A DNA stretch of 32,868 nucleotides, taken from positions 1 through 32,868 of the forward strand of contig CALUPK010000022.1 of assembly GCA_944322575.1 (NCBI GenBank). Direction: 5' to 3'. This stretch comes from an uncultured Bacteroidales bacterium. GTDB taxonomy: Bacteria > Bacteroidota > Bacteroidia > Bacteroidales > UBA932. The notes below the pieces were generated by a model, which did no database searches, was not told the origin of the DNA, and saw only the letters and a list, made by a program, of their open reading frames with translations. Below, piece by piece: positions 16,897-24,780 of this stretch; the first letter of the stretch is position 1, and each line of letters opens with the position of its first letter. A program made the translations under genes and the position numbers.

Positions 16897-17953
16897 AATT
16901 TCAATACTGCGTCCCGCTGCCCTGTGTATAGCGGCACTCATGACTGTATGTGCGGGTGCCACAGACAGGAAGAAGAACGTCAGCAATATAGAGTATAAAG
17001 AAATCAAGACGGTGGAGATAGATACCGCAGCTCTCGATCCGGCGCAGAAAGTATGTTTCGACATTGTATCCTCTATAGACGAGGCGGCTGTAGATACTAC
17101 TGCGGTCGTGCCGAAATACTGGACCAACGGTATTCTGACTCAGGTAGGCCTCTCGCAGGTATCCCTGACGAACTGGGCCGAGGGCGGTTCTGCCAATGTG
17201 TCGCTGAACGCCCTGATTGATGCCAATGCCAACTACTCCAAGGACAAGATGATATTTGAGAACCGTCTGAAGATTTCCTACGGTTTTGTACAGTCTTTCG
17301 AAGAGGGAACTCCATTGAGAGAGCAGTACAGCAAAAGTGATGACCGTATCCAGATAGACAGCAAGTGGGGATGGCTTCTCAAGGATAAGCTGTATCTGTC
17401 GGCCTTGCTTAACTTCAGGACCCAGCTGAGTCCTACGTACAGCTATGATACGTCGACAGACCCTCATACCAAGACAGTTCAGTCCAATTTTATGGCTCCC
17501 GGTTATCTGTCTCTCGGTATCGGTGTCAATTACAGGCCTTTCAATTTCCTGTCCTTCAACATCTCCCCTGCAACTGGAAATCTCGTGGTCGTTACAGAGG
17601 AGTCTCTCAGAGAAACTTATGGAAACAATATCGATCAGGCAGTGAGGGCCGAGTTCGGAGCCCAGCTCAAGATGGATATCAACTACGCATACAAGATATT
17701 CAAGATAAGCTCCTCGCTCACACTCTTCTCCAACTACCTGTACAACCCTCAGAATATTCAGGTCTACTGGGATATAGATGCCTCGCTGGCGCTGACCAAA
17801 GTGCTTACCCTTACTGCGAGGACCAACCTCATCTATGATGACAACATCCAGATAGAGGACCGTTTCGGAGTGGCCGCGCCTCGGGTGCAGTTCAAGGAGA
17901 TTGTCAGCTTAGGCCTGACATGGACTTTCGGCCAGTATATAAAGGGTGAATAG
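16889..17953 (+). CDS. DUF3078 domain protein, exported
   Basis: 354 residues. A signal peptide covers about 1-24 (IAALMTVCAGA). After a short linker the DUF3078 signature appears from about residue 75: W-T-N-G, GLSQVSLTNWAEGGSANVS, then YSKDKMIFENRLKISYGFVQ and a run of amphipathic beta strands ending GLTWTFGQYIKGE. The family is common in Bacteroidota and probably forms an outer-membrane barrel; its function is unknown. The ATG overlaps the preceding gene by 8 nt, and tilS follows after 11 nt. Confidence 0.85.
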   Translation: MNRISILRPAALCIAALMTVCAGATDRKKNVSNIEYKEIKTVEIDTAALDPAQKVCFDIVSSIDEAAVDTTAVVPKYWTNGILTQVGLSQVSLTNWAEGGSANVSLNALIDANANYSKDKMIFENRLKISYGFVQSFEEGTPLREQYSKSDDRIQIDSKWGWLLKDKLYLSALLNFRTQLSPTYSYDTSTDPHTKTVQSNFMAPGYLSLGIGVNYRPFNFLSFNISPATGNLVVVTEESLRETYGNNIDQAVRAEFGAQLKMDINYAYKIFKISSSLTLFSNYLYNPQNIQVYWDIDASLALTKVLTLTARTNLIYDDNIQIEDRFGVAAPRVQFKEIVSLGLTWTFGQYIKGE

Positions 17954-17964
17954 TAGTTCCCGGT

Positions 17965-19320
17965 ATGAGGATAGAACAGACATTTGACTCTGCCCTGCTC
18001 TCCCTTTCCGATGGAAAGGTGGAAGGACACCGCTATCTGATAGGAGTCAGCGGCGGCATCGACTCCATGTGCATGGCGGAGCTTTTTCTGCGGTCTGCCC
18101 TGCATCCTCAGTTTGCAGTCGCTCATGTCAATTTCTCCCTCCGCGGAGACGAGAGCGACGGAGACATGCTCTCTGTCGAGCAATGGGGACGGCGCAACGG
18201 CATCCATGTCTATACTAAGACATTCGACACCAAAACCTATGCGGCGGAGCACTCCCTTTCCACTCAGATGGCCGCCCGCGAGCTTCGGTATGGCTTTTTT
18301 TCGGAAATAATGGAACGGGACGGCTTCGATTATCTATCGATAGCCCACAACCTCGATGACAGCATTGAGACCATTTTCCTGAATATCGCCAGAGGAACAG
18401 GGCTGCGTGGACTTGCCGGAATACCGGTGCGCAACGGACGCATCATCCGCCCGCTGATGGAGGTCTCCCGTGCTGAGATCCGGGAGTATGTCGCGGCTAC
18501 GGACATTTCCTACCGTGACGACCATACCAACTTCGAGTCCCATTATGCCCGCAACCGCATCCGCAATATCATTTTTCCGGAGTTCCGGAAGATCAACCCT
18601 TCGTTCCTCAATACAGTGCGCCGTGACTCGGAGTATTTCCGGGAGGCGGATGAGATAATCGGGGAGGTGTGCCGCGGTGTGCGTGAGAGGGTCTGCTCTG
18701 TGTCTGAGGACGGTGTCCTGAATATTTCCACTGTGGCTCTTCTGCAGGAGGGTCACTGCGGGTACTGGCTCTACAGAATATTGAAGGAGTATGGCTTTAC
18801 CGGCGGGCAGGTTTCTGATATGGAAAGATGTCTTTCTTCCGGGCAGAGCGGCAGAGTGTTCCGTTCGGGGACTCATGAGGCTGTCTTCGGCCGTGAGCGT
18901 CTGAGAGTATATCCTCTGAAGCAGGAAGAAGAAACGGAGGTGCTTATCGACCGCCCCGGAGTGTACAGTTACAAGAATATGCGCATACGTATCGATTTCT
19001 TTCCCCGCCCGGCTGCTTTCAACCCTGTCTTTGACGGGACGGTGCTGTATTTTGCTGCTGACAGTCTGCGTATGCCTCTGACCTGCCGCGGATGGAAACC
19101 GGCCGACAGGTTCCGTCCCTTTGGAATGCAGCGAGGGTCAAAGAAGCTCAGCGACCTCTTTACCGACCTCAAGATGGACCGCGTGCAGAAGCTCGCACAG
19201 CCGGTGATAGTGGATGCTTCCGGACAGATAGTCTGTCTGCCGGGACTGCGTATCGACGACCGGTTCAAAATAAAAGCCCCGACAACCGTAGTTGGCGGAG
19301 CTTCGATTCTTTCCAAATGA
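17965..19320 (+). CDS. tilS: tRNA(Ile)-lysidine synthetase
   Basis: 451 residues. TilS converts C34 of the CAU-anticodon tRNA-Ile to lysidine, so that AUA is read as Ile. The PP-loop ATP site SGGIDS is at residues 29-34. The N-type PP-loop domain continues with AHVNFSLRGDESDGD and AHNLDDSIETIFLNIARGTGLRGLAGI. A substrate-binding domain follows with RNRIRNIIFPEFRKINPSF. The C-terminal domain holds RGWKPADRFRPFGMQRGSKKLSDLF, typical of TilS_C. It is the last gene of the proS run. Its 3' end is only 10 nt from the convergent sppA and contains a terminator for it. Confidence 0.95.
   Translation: MRIEQTFDSALLSLSDGKVEGHRYLIGVSGGIDSMCMAELFLRSALHPQFAVAHVNFSLRGDESDGDMLSVEQWGRRNGIHVYTKTFDTKTYAAEHSLSTQMAARELRYGFFSEIMERDGFDYLSIAHNLDDSIETIFLNIARGTGLRGLAGIPVRNGRIIRPLMEVSRAEIREYVAATDISYRDDHTNFESHYARNRIRNIIFPEFRKINPSFLNTVRRDSEYFREADEIIGEVCRGVRERVCSVSEDGVLNISTVALLQEGHCGYWLYRILKEYGFTGGQVSDMERCLSSGQSGRVFRSGTHEAVFGRERLRVYPLKQEEETEVLIDRPGVYSYKNMRIRIDFFPRPAAFNPVFDGTVLYFAADSLRMPLTCRGWKPADRFRPFGMQRGSKKLSDLFTDLKMDRVQKLAQPVIVDASGQIVCLPGLRIDDRFKIKAPTTVVGGASILSK
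19266..19303 (-). terminator. Terminator of sppA inside the 3' end of tilS
   Basis: On the minus strand the arms at 19303-19291 and 19286-19274 pair at 11 of 13 positions around a 4-nt loop and are followed by TTTTATTTTG (19275-19266, sharing the last stem bases). It lies 28-65 nt past the sppA stop, within tilS codons. Confidence 0.5.
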
Positions 19321-19330
19321 TTCCCCCTTA

Positions 19331-21079
19331 TTATTCGAAACAATAGATGTAGGGAACCCTTGCGTAGATGCCTTTCTCGGCTTTCACTGATTCGAAAAGA
19401 CTCTGCATAAGCTGTTCAGGATCAGAGAATGCACCGATGGCTGTCTCTGCGGAGTTGAGACCTTCCATCAGCTTGTCAAGGCTGTTCTTGACTTTGGGGT
19501 AAGCCTCGATGCGGTAGTCTTCGAGACCGGCTGATACAGCGGCATAGTCGAGGGCGTCTTTAAGGCCGCCTATCTCATTGACTAAGTCGATGCCGAGAGC
19601 CTCGCTGCCGCACCATACACGGCCCTGTGCGATCTCGTCCACTCTTTCCGGAGTGAGACCGCGGCCTTCAGCTACGATGTTGATGAAATGGTCGTAGATC
19701 ATTTCCACCTGTTCCTGGAAGGCGGCTGTCTCCTCGCGGTCGAGGCTGCGTGTCATCGAGCCCATGTCGGCATGGCGGTGTGAGCGTACCGTGACAGGAT
19801 TGACATGGGCGATATCCTTGAAGGTCTTCTCCAATGAAGGGATCATGCTGAATACTCCGATGCTGCCGGTAAGAGTGGTGCTGTTGGAGTAGATCTTGTC
19901 GGCACCTGCTGATATCCAGTAACCTCCGGAGGCTGCCATGGTACCGTAGGATACTATCAGGGGCTTTTCCTGCTGGAGCAGCTCGAGTTCAGTTCGTATG
20001 ATCTCGGCCGGCTGCACTGATCCGCCGGGAGAGTTGACCCTGAGTACCACAGCCTTTATGGAACTGTCGGCGCGGATATCCCGGATGATGGGCTGGAACT
20101 TGTCCTCAGTGATGCCGTCGCTGCCGTTGGGATTGATCTGGCCGTCAGCGTAGATGATGGCTATCTTGTCCTTGGCCTTGAAGTTTGTCTTGATACGGGC
20201 CTTGATGTATTTGTCTAAGGATATCATTTTTACGTCCTTGAGCTTCTCGGCTCCGGCGAGGGTGCGGAGATTCTCCTCCATGCCGTTGACAGTGCAGAGC
20301 TCGTCTACCAGACCGGCGTCGAGCATGTCATAGGCGGTGTTGAGCTCTAAATTGTTGACCATGCGGTCCAAGTCGGTGAGGGAAATTTCGCGGGATTCGC
20401 AGATGCTGCCTGCGGCGGCTTGCCAGAGGGCGTCCACCATGGCCTGGTTCTGCTCCCGGTTGGCCTCGCTGATGTCGCTGGCGATGAACTGCTCGCCGGC
20501 GGATTTATATTTGCCGTGGCGGATCAGCTGCATCTTCACACCGAAGCGGTCGAGTATGTCCTTGAGGAAAATAATCGATGTGGCAACGCCGAGGATGTTG
20601 TTCGATGCGAACTCGTCGGCGTAGATCTTGTCTGCCACGGAGGCTATGTAGTATCCGCCGAAGGAGAAGTTGTCCCCGTAGGCTATCACGGGCTTGCCGC
20701 TGGTGCGGAATCTCTCGAGTGCACCGCGCAGTTCCTCCATGTAAGCGAGACCGCTGGAGTATCCGCAGTTGGTCAGGTAGATAAACTTGATGGCAGGGTC
20801 GGTAGCCGCATAGTCGATGGCCCTTACAGCATCGAGAATGCCTATGCTTGAGGTGCTGCCTGCGTAGGGCACGATGGAGCTGAGGTCGAGCGGGTCGGAG
20901 ACTGTCTGTTCTCCGATTGTAGAGCCGAGGTCGATTTTAAGAACGGAAGATGGGGCTACGGAAACTGTTTCCTCTGCCGGCATCAGCGCACCGATCATGC
21001 CGATGGCCAGTAGAAAGAGCAGCCCCAATGCGATAAACGAGCCAAGAATGGCCGCAAGAAGACTTTTCAGAAATTTCAT
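19331..21079 (-). CDS. sppA: Signal peptide peptidase SppA (67K type)
   Basis: 582 residues, the tandem-domain long form. SppA is a membrane-bound serine protease with a Ser-Lys dyad that degrades remnant signal peptides. A single N-terminal membrane helix is at about 7-32. The first domain carries the general-base lysine near 188 in RHGKYKSAGEQF. The second domain carries the nucleophile serine near 383 in YGTMAASGGYWISAGADKIYS. The tail ends PYIYCFE. Its promoter lies at the border with the integrated element, so its expression may have been changed by the insertion. Confidence 0.94.
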   Translation of the reverse strand: MKFLKSLLAAILGSFIALGLLFLLAIGMIGALMPAEETVSVAPSSVLKIDLGSTIGEQTVSDPLDLSSIVPYAGSTSSIGILDAVRAIDYAATDPAIKFIYLTNCGYSSGLAYMEELRGALERFRTSGKPVIAYGDNFSFGGYYIASVADKIYADEFASNNILGVATSIIFLKDILDRFGVKMQLIRHGKYKSAGEQFIASDISEANREQNQAMVDALWQAAAGSICESREISLTDLDRMVNNLELNTAYDMLDAGLVDELCTVNGMEENLRTLAGAEKLKDVKMISLDKYIKARIKTNFKAKDKIAIIYADGQINPNGSDGITEDKFQPIIRDIRADSSIKAVVLRVNSPGGSVQPAEIIRTELELLQQEKPLIVSYGTMAASGGYWISAGADKIYSNSTTLTGSIGVFSMIPSLEKTFKDIAHVNPVTVRSHRHADMGSMTRSLDREETAAFQEQVEMIYDHFINIVAEGRGLTPERVDEIAQGRVWCGSEALGIDLVNEIGGLKDALDYAAVSAGLEDYRIEAYPKVKNSLDKLMEGLNSAETAIGAFSDPEQLMQSLFESVKAEKGIYARVPYIYCFE

Positions 21080-21106
21080 GTTGAGTTAAATTTAAATTAT
21101 GGTCTT

Positions 21107-21116
21107 ACAAAGTTAC
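21107..21116 (-). other. Putative attL core of the element
   Basis: Minus-strand GTAACTTTGT matches the 10-bp IntDOT crossover consensus GTANNTTTGC at nine positions. It lies 321 nt before the integrase start. The mismatch is in the half that would derive from the chromosome, which is acceptable because IntDOT tolerates target variation. No other 9 or 10 of 10 match occurs between sppA and the integrase. Confidence 0.5.
21108..21115 (-). promoter_or_regulatory. -7 box of the sppA promoter at the element junction
   Basis: On the minus strand TAACTTTG matches TAnnTTTG perfectly, 29 nt before the sppA ATG. The expected TTTG 19-21 nt upstream is absent; that position would already be element DNA if the junction is here. 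Confidence 0.55.
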
Positions 21117-21436
21117 GACAAAAAAGTGGAATACGGAAGAATGAAGTAATAGAATTGATTTACAGAGGTTTCATTTAAGCTGCCGATTCTCTCCAACGCC
21201 ACCACAATCCTTGCAAAAGCCAAATCAAGACGTCGCTACGTTACTTGTTCGTAACCATACCATATAGGTAACAAAATGGGTACGAATGGCAAAACAAGAC
21301 ATTGTGATATAGTGAGTTACTGACAACTCACGCAACAAATCCGGTTACGGAAAAAGATTGCGCCGTTCCTCCGTGTTTTGCGTACTGACGAAGGATTCTT
21401 CACCGACTAATTTTGAACCTAAAAAAATTAAGGACG
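21117..21436. other. Att region and integrase leader, no gene
   Basis: No convincing gene is present in this stretch. It holds several copies of GTTAC/GTAAC: an inverted pair at 21240-21255 (GTTAC-N6-GTAAC), then GGTAAC at 21267-21272, GTTAC at 21316-21320 and GTTACGG at 21344-21350. It also holds a hairpin GTGAGTT-N6-AACTCAC at 21312-21331. These could be arm-type integrase sites or binding sites for excision proteins. A perfect -7 box, TAATTTTG, at 21408-21415 lies 22 nt before the integrase start, without a matching -33. Confidence 0.5.
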
Positions 21437-22672
21437 ATGAAGAGTACATTTTCAGTTATCTACTACCTCAAACGTCAGGTAGTGAAAAAGGACGGGACAG
21501 TACCCGTCATGGGACGTATCACGGTGGACGGAAGCCAGACACAGTTCAGCTGCAAACTGACCGTCGATCCCAAGCTGTGGGATACCAAAGGAGGACGTGT
21601 CACGGGCAGAAGCACGGCTGCACTCGAAACGAACCGTATGCTCGACAAGATGCGCGTACGCATCAACAAGCACTATCAGGAAATCATGGAGCGTGACAAC
21701 TTCGTCACTGCGGAAAAGGTGAAAAACGCCTTTCTCGGACTGGAACACCGCTACCACACGCTGTTGCAGGTGTTCCGGCAACACAACGAGGACTATGCCA
21801 AGCAGGTGGAGGCAGGCATGAAAGCCAAAGGCACGTTTGACAAGTACAAGATCGTTTACAAGCACTTGCAAGAGTTTCTCACCATCCGCTACCACGTGAA
21901 GGACATTGCCCTGAAAGAGCTTACACCCGCTTTCATTTCCGATTTTGAAATGTTCCTGCGCACGGACAAACACTGCTGCACCAATACCGTGTGGCTGTAT
22001 GTCTGCCCGCTTCGGACGATGGTGTTCATCGCCATCAACAATGAGTGGCTCACGCGCGACCCGTTCCGCGAGTATGAAATCAAGAAGGAGGAAACGACCC
22101 GCAGCTTTCTGACGAAAGATGAAATCCGCCTGCTGATGGAAGGTAAACTGAAGAATGCGAAGCAAGAACTGTATCGTGATTTATACCTGTTCTGCGCCTT
22201 CACGGGCTTGTCGTTCGCCGATATGCGCAACCTGACGGAAGAGAATATCCGCACCTACTTTGACGAACACGAGTGGATAAACATCAACCGCCAGAAGACG
22301 GGTGTGGTGTCCAACATCCGTATGCTCGACATAGCGAAGCGCATCATCGACAAATACCGTGGGCTGTGCGGGGACGGCAGGATATTCCCCGTACCCCACT
22401 ATAACACGTGCCTTGCCGGAATCCGTGCCGTCGCCAAGCGTTGCGGTATCACCAAGCATATTACATGGCATCAAAGCCGCCATACGGCCGCCACGACGGT
22501 GTTCCTCTCCAACGGCGTACCCATCGAAACGGTCAGTTCCATGCTGGGACACAAGAGCATAAAGACAACGCAGATATACGCGAAAATAACCAAAGAGAAG
22601 CTCAATCAAGACATGGAGAACCTTGCCGCGAGATTGAACCAAATCGAAGAATTTGCAGGTTGTACCATCTAA
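21437..22672 (+). CDS. int: Tyrosine recombinase, IntDOT-like integrase
   Basis: 411 residues from the ATG at 21437 with AAGGA 4 nt before it, the same length as IntDOT; an upstream ATG at 21413 overlaps the -7 box and is rejected. It integrates and excises the element through a Holliday junction, tolerating mismatches in the overlap. The arm-binding start is KSTFSVIYYLKRQVVKKDGTVPVMGRI. The core-binding domain is at about 80-215 and the catalytic domain after 220. Catalytic positions read Ser259 (in TGLSFADM, in place of the usual Arg I), Lys287, His345, Arg348, His372 and Tyr381. The Ser at 259 is the IntDOT hallmark. It is followed by a RhuM-like gene after 12 nt. Confidence 0.96.
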   Translation: MKSTFSVIYYLKRQVVKKDGTVPVMGRITVDGSQTQFSCKLTVDPKLWDTKGGRVTGRSTAALETNRMLDKMRVRINKHYQEIMERDNFVTAEKVKNAFLGLEHRYHTLLQVFRQHNEDYAKQVEAGMKAKGTFDKYKIVYKHLQEFLTIRYHVKDIALKELTPAFISDFEMFLRTDKHCCTNTVWLYVCPLRTMVFIAINNEWLTRDPFREYEIKKEETTRSFLTKDEIRLLMEGKLKNAKQELYRDLYLFCAFTGLSFADMRNLTEENIRTYFDEHEWININRQKTGVVSNIRMLDIAKRIIDKYRGLCGDGRIFPVPHYNTCLAGIRAVAKRCGITKHITWHQSRHTAATTVFLSNGVPIETVSSMLGHKSIKTTQIYAKITKEKLNQDMENLAARLNQIEEFAGCTI

Positions 22673-22684
22673 AACAGAGAAGCC

Positions 22685-23047
22685 ATGAAACGTGACATAA
22701 TTATCATTGAGGACAAGGCGGTCAGCGTAACCGGTAACGATGTATGGATGACCGCCGGAGAAATCGCCGGACTGTTCCACACGGGTGTCCCGGCAGTGAA
22801 CGCCGCCATCAAAGCCATTCTCAAAGCGGACGTATTGAGCGACTACGAGGTATGCCGCTACATTCAACTTGAAAACGGTCTGTATGCGGATGTTTACTCG
22901 CTTGAGATCATCATACCCATTGCTTTCCGGCTGAATACTTATTGCACGCACGTGTTCCGCACATGGCTGGTGGGTAAAGCTCTCTCAAAAGAAAAGCGAC
23001 AGGCATACGTGATGTTCATACAGAACGGGAAAGCTGTGTATTGCTGA
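22685..23047 (+). CDS. RhuM-like domain protein
   Basis: 120 residues. The pattern VWMTAGEIAGLFHTGVPAVNAAIKAIL, then VCRYIQLENGLYADVYSLEIIIPIAFRLNT and THVFRTWLVGKAL matches the N-terminal DNA-binding-like domain of RhuM/virulence-associated proteins (there VWLTQAQMAELF, YNLDMIISVGYRV, FRIWA). The long C-terminal half of full RhuM proteins is missing. The family role is not well established. Tight spacing after int suggests one transcript with the integrase, ended by the strong hairpin at 23063-23113. A regulatory or accessory role in recombination is a guess. Confidence 0.7.
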   Translation: MKRDIIIIEDKAVSVTGNDVWMTAGEIAGLFHTGVPAVNAAIKAILKADVLSDYEVCRYIQLENGLYADVYSLEIIIPIAFRLNTYCTHVFRTWLVGKALSKEKRQAYVMFIQNGKAVYC

Positions 23048-23062
23048 ACACGCATACGTGCC

Positions 23063-23113
23063 AACAAAAAGGAAACGGACAGCCTAATTTGAGTTGTCCG
23101 TTTCCTTTTTGTT
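23063..23113. terminator. Strong bidirectional terminator
   Basis: A perfect 19-bp inverted repeat (23063-23081 and 23095-23113) has a 13-nt loop. Each arm carries an A5 or T5 tract, so both transcripts end in a U-rich run. It separates the plus-strand int/RhuM-like unit from the convergent HTH genes. Confidence 0.9.
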
Positions 23114-23129
23114 CGTTTTCATGCTTCTT

Positions 23130-23435
23130 TTATTCTATTGGCTTGCGGTAATTCGCCTCCAGCAGTTCACGCAATCCCGATTCGGGGTAAAGCACTTTTC
23201 CTCCTAAAAGGATGAAGGGCAATACCCTGTTGTTGCGGTATTCCTGCAAGGTACGGCGGCTCACACGGAGCAAGTCCGCCACCTCCCTGTCCGTCAGGTA
23301 ACGTTCCCCGTCCAGCGGCGGACGGTAGTTTTCCAAAAATGCGGAGAGCCATTTAGAGCCTTTGCGCATATTCTGCACCACGGTGGCAACCGGTTCGTCC
23401 TCCAGTGTAAAAACATCGTTGTTCTCGTTCATCAT
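23130..23435 (-). CDS. Small HTH (MerR/excisionase-like) protein
   Basis: 101 residues (start at 23435; a second Met follows at once). The C-terminal half is a helix-turn-helix of the excisionase/MerR type: YLTDREVADLLRVSRRTLQEYRNNRVLPFILLGGKVLYPESGLRELL. It is one of four small HTH proteins here that share S-x-R-T-L-Q. Position, upstream of xis2c in CTnDOT-type elements, corresponds to the orf2a/orf2b region. It forms a two-gene minus-strand unit with the 99-residue protein 30 nt upstream. It probably acts in regulating or assisting excision, but its partner sites are unknown. Confidence 0.82.
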   Translation of the reverse strand: MMNENNDVFTLEDEPVATVVQNMRKGSKWLSAFLENYRPPLDGERYLTDREVADLLRVSRRTLQEYRNNRVLPFILLGGKVLYPESGLRELLEANYRKPIE

Positions 23436-23465
23436 AACTTCGGATTCAGTGGGTGAATAATAAGA

Positions 23466-23765
23466 TTACCTGCCGCCGGGATAGAGCGTGCCGATAAGCG
23501 GAATCAGCCTTCTGACCTCTTCCGGCTTGTAATAGAACCTGCGGTTTATCTGCGAGTAGCCGATAAGCCGCCTGTCGCGCAAGGTCTGCAACGTGCGCGG
23601 GCTGATTCTCAACTGCCCACAGACTTCCTCGCCCGTGAGCCACCTTTCCAACCGCCCTCCGTCGCTCTTGCGCCTCAGGGCGGCAACCTTCTCCGAGAGG
23701 GCGTTGAAGGACGCCACCATCATCTCGAAGGTCTTTTTCTCGATAGATACAATTTCCATATTCAA
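23466..23765 (-). CDS. Small HTH (MerR/excisionase-like) protein
   Basis: 99 residues. A helical N-terminus (TFEMMVASFNALSEKVAALRRK) that may form a coiled coil precedes a helix-turn-helix, WLTGEEVCGQLRISPRTLQTLRDRRLIGYSQINRRFYYKPEEVRRLI. The architecture is shared with the xis2c product on the other strand, so the two may be paralogues. A perfect -7 box, TACCTTTG, lies on the minus strand at 23793-23786, giving this divergent unit its own promoter. It is the first gene of the minus-strand pair. Confidence 0.82.
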   Translation of the reverse strand: MNMEIVSIEKKTFEMMVASFNALSEKVAALRRKSDGGRLERWLTGEEVCGQLRISPRTLQTLRDRRLIGYSQINRRFYYKPEEVRRLIPLIGTLYPGGR

Positions 23766-23785
23766 AACATTTTTAGAGTTTACCG

Positions 23786-23793
23786 CAAAGGTA
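23786..23793 (-). promoter_or_regulatory. -7 box of the two-gene HTH unit
   Basis: Minus-strand TACCTTTG fits TAnnTTTG exactly, 20 nt before the 23765 start; a clear TTTG at -33 is missing. Confidence 0.5.
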
Positions 23794-23885
23794 ACGCCGT
23801 CCGCATGAATCCATATCGTTTCCCGCTGAAAGGCTGTATGTTGCGCCGTCTGTCCGGGTTACGGAGCCATTCCCAATAAAAATCT

Positions 23886-23900
23886 TACGTGAGACACGTA
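23886..23900. promoter_or_regulatory. Palindrome upstream of the excision operon, candidate regulator site
   Basis: TACGTGAGACACGTA is a perfect 6-bp inverted repeat with a 3-nt spacer. It lies about 33 nt before a -7-like box (GAATTTTG, 23933-23940). In CTnDOT the excision operon is switched on by RteC, which binds inverted half-sites upstream of the promoter; this palindrome is in the right place. The rest of the 23766-24046 gap has no gene. Confidence 0.45.
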
Positions 23901-24046
23901 GTGAGCTGTTAAAGCCCCTTTTGTTTATTGCCGAATTTTGCCGCAGAAACATAGCGCAAGCCGAGCGCAGAACGTCAAGCTCGCTTGAACGGTATGCCGA
24001 GGCGCAGCCTATGTTCATGCAAATAAACCAAAAGAAAGGACTGAAT

Positions 24047-24406
24047 ATGAAAGTAATAACGATGGAAAGTTCCGCTTTCACCGCATTGACGGAACAGATA
24101 GCCGAGATAGCGGCACACGTGCGTGCCGTTTCCGGCGAAAGGAAGGAAAAATCCGCAGACAGGTTGCTCACCACCCGTGAGGCGGCGCACCTGTTGAATG
24201 TGAGTTGCCGCACCCTCCAGCGTATGCGTAGCGAACATCGTATCGGCTATGTAGTGCTGCGCGGCAAGTGCCGCTACCGCCAGTCTGAAATCGACCGCCT
24301 GCTTGCGGACTGCACCGTCATGGAAGACGCGGCGACACCGACGGAACTGAAACGGAACCACACGCTACGCATGGGCGGCGGCAAATCCAAAGGAAGGAGG
24401 ACGTGA
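24047..24406 (+). CDS. xis2c: Excision protein Xis2c-like, HTH
   Basis: 119 residues from the ATG at 24047, which has AAAGGA 5 nt upstream; an open frame back to 23921 lacks family features. In CTnDOT Xis2c is a small basic DNA-binding protein that directs IntDOT to excise. The N-terminus (ESSAFTALTEQIAEIAAHVRAV) is helical. The HTH LLTTREAAHLLNVSCRTLQRMRSEHRIGYVVLRGKCRYRQSEIDRLL follows, then a basic tail ending GGGKSKGRRT. It is the first gene of the operon with xis2d, orf3 and exc, and xis2d starts 3 nt after its stop. Assignment rests on gene order and fold. Confidence 0.85.
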   Translation: MKVITMESSAFTALTEQIAEIAAHVRAVSGERKEKSADRLLTTREAAHLLNVSCRTLQRMRSEHRIGYVVLRGKCRYRQSEIDRLLADCTVMEDAATPTELKRNHTLRMGGGKSKGRRT

Positions 24407-24409
24407 CGT

Positions 24410-24760
24410 ATGGAACTGCTTACCCGAAACAATTTCGAGAGCTGGATGCAGAAACTGATGGAACGGATCGACCGTCAGGACGAACTGCTGCTTTCCTTAC
24501 AGCCGTCCGGCAAAGCTCCGAATCCGATGGAACGTATCAGGATGTTCGACAACCAAGACCTCTGTATGCTGCTCCAAATCAGCAAGCGTACCCTGCAACG
24601 CTACCGCAGCATCGGCGCGTTGCCGTACAAGACGCTCGGCAAAAAGACCTATTACAGCGAGGAGGACGTGCTGACGTTCCTTTCCGGACACGTAAAGGAC
24701 TTCAAAAAAGAAGATATCGCCTTCTACAAGGCTCGTATCCATAATTTCTTTCAAAAATAA
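24410..24760 (+). CDS. xis2d: Excision protein Xis2d-like, HTH
   Basis: 116 residues. Xis2d works with Xis2c in the excision complex of CTnDOT. After a helical N-terminus (NFESWMQKLMERIDRQDELLLSLQ) comes the HTH MFDNQDLCMLLQISKRTLQRYRSIGALPYKTLGKKTYYSEEDVLTFL. The tail VKDFKKEDIAFYKARIHNFFQK is helical. It begins 3 nt after xis2c and ends 20 nt before orf3, so it is in the same transcript. Confidence 0.86.
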   Translation: MELLTRNNFESWMQKLMERIDRQDELLLSLQPSGKAPNPMERIRMFDNQDLCMLLQISKRTLQRYRSIGALPYKTLGKKTYYSEEDVLTFLSGHVKDFKKEDIAFYKARIHNFFQK

Positions 24761-24780
24761 CCCATTAAAACATTTTTCAA

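Noticed and set aside
21210-21222. TTGCAAAAGCC as alternative element junction
   Set aside because: Read on the minus strand it keeps TTTGC but not the GTA half of the IntDOT core.
23921-24046. Extended start of xis2c
   Set aside because: The extra 42 residues are not family-like and cover the -7-like box; the ATG at 24047 has a ribosome site.
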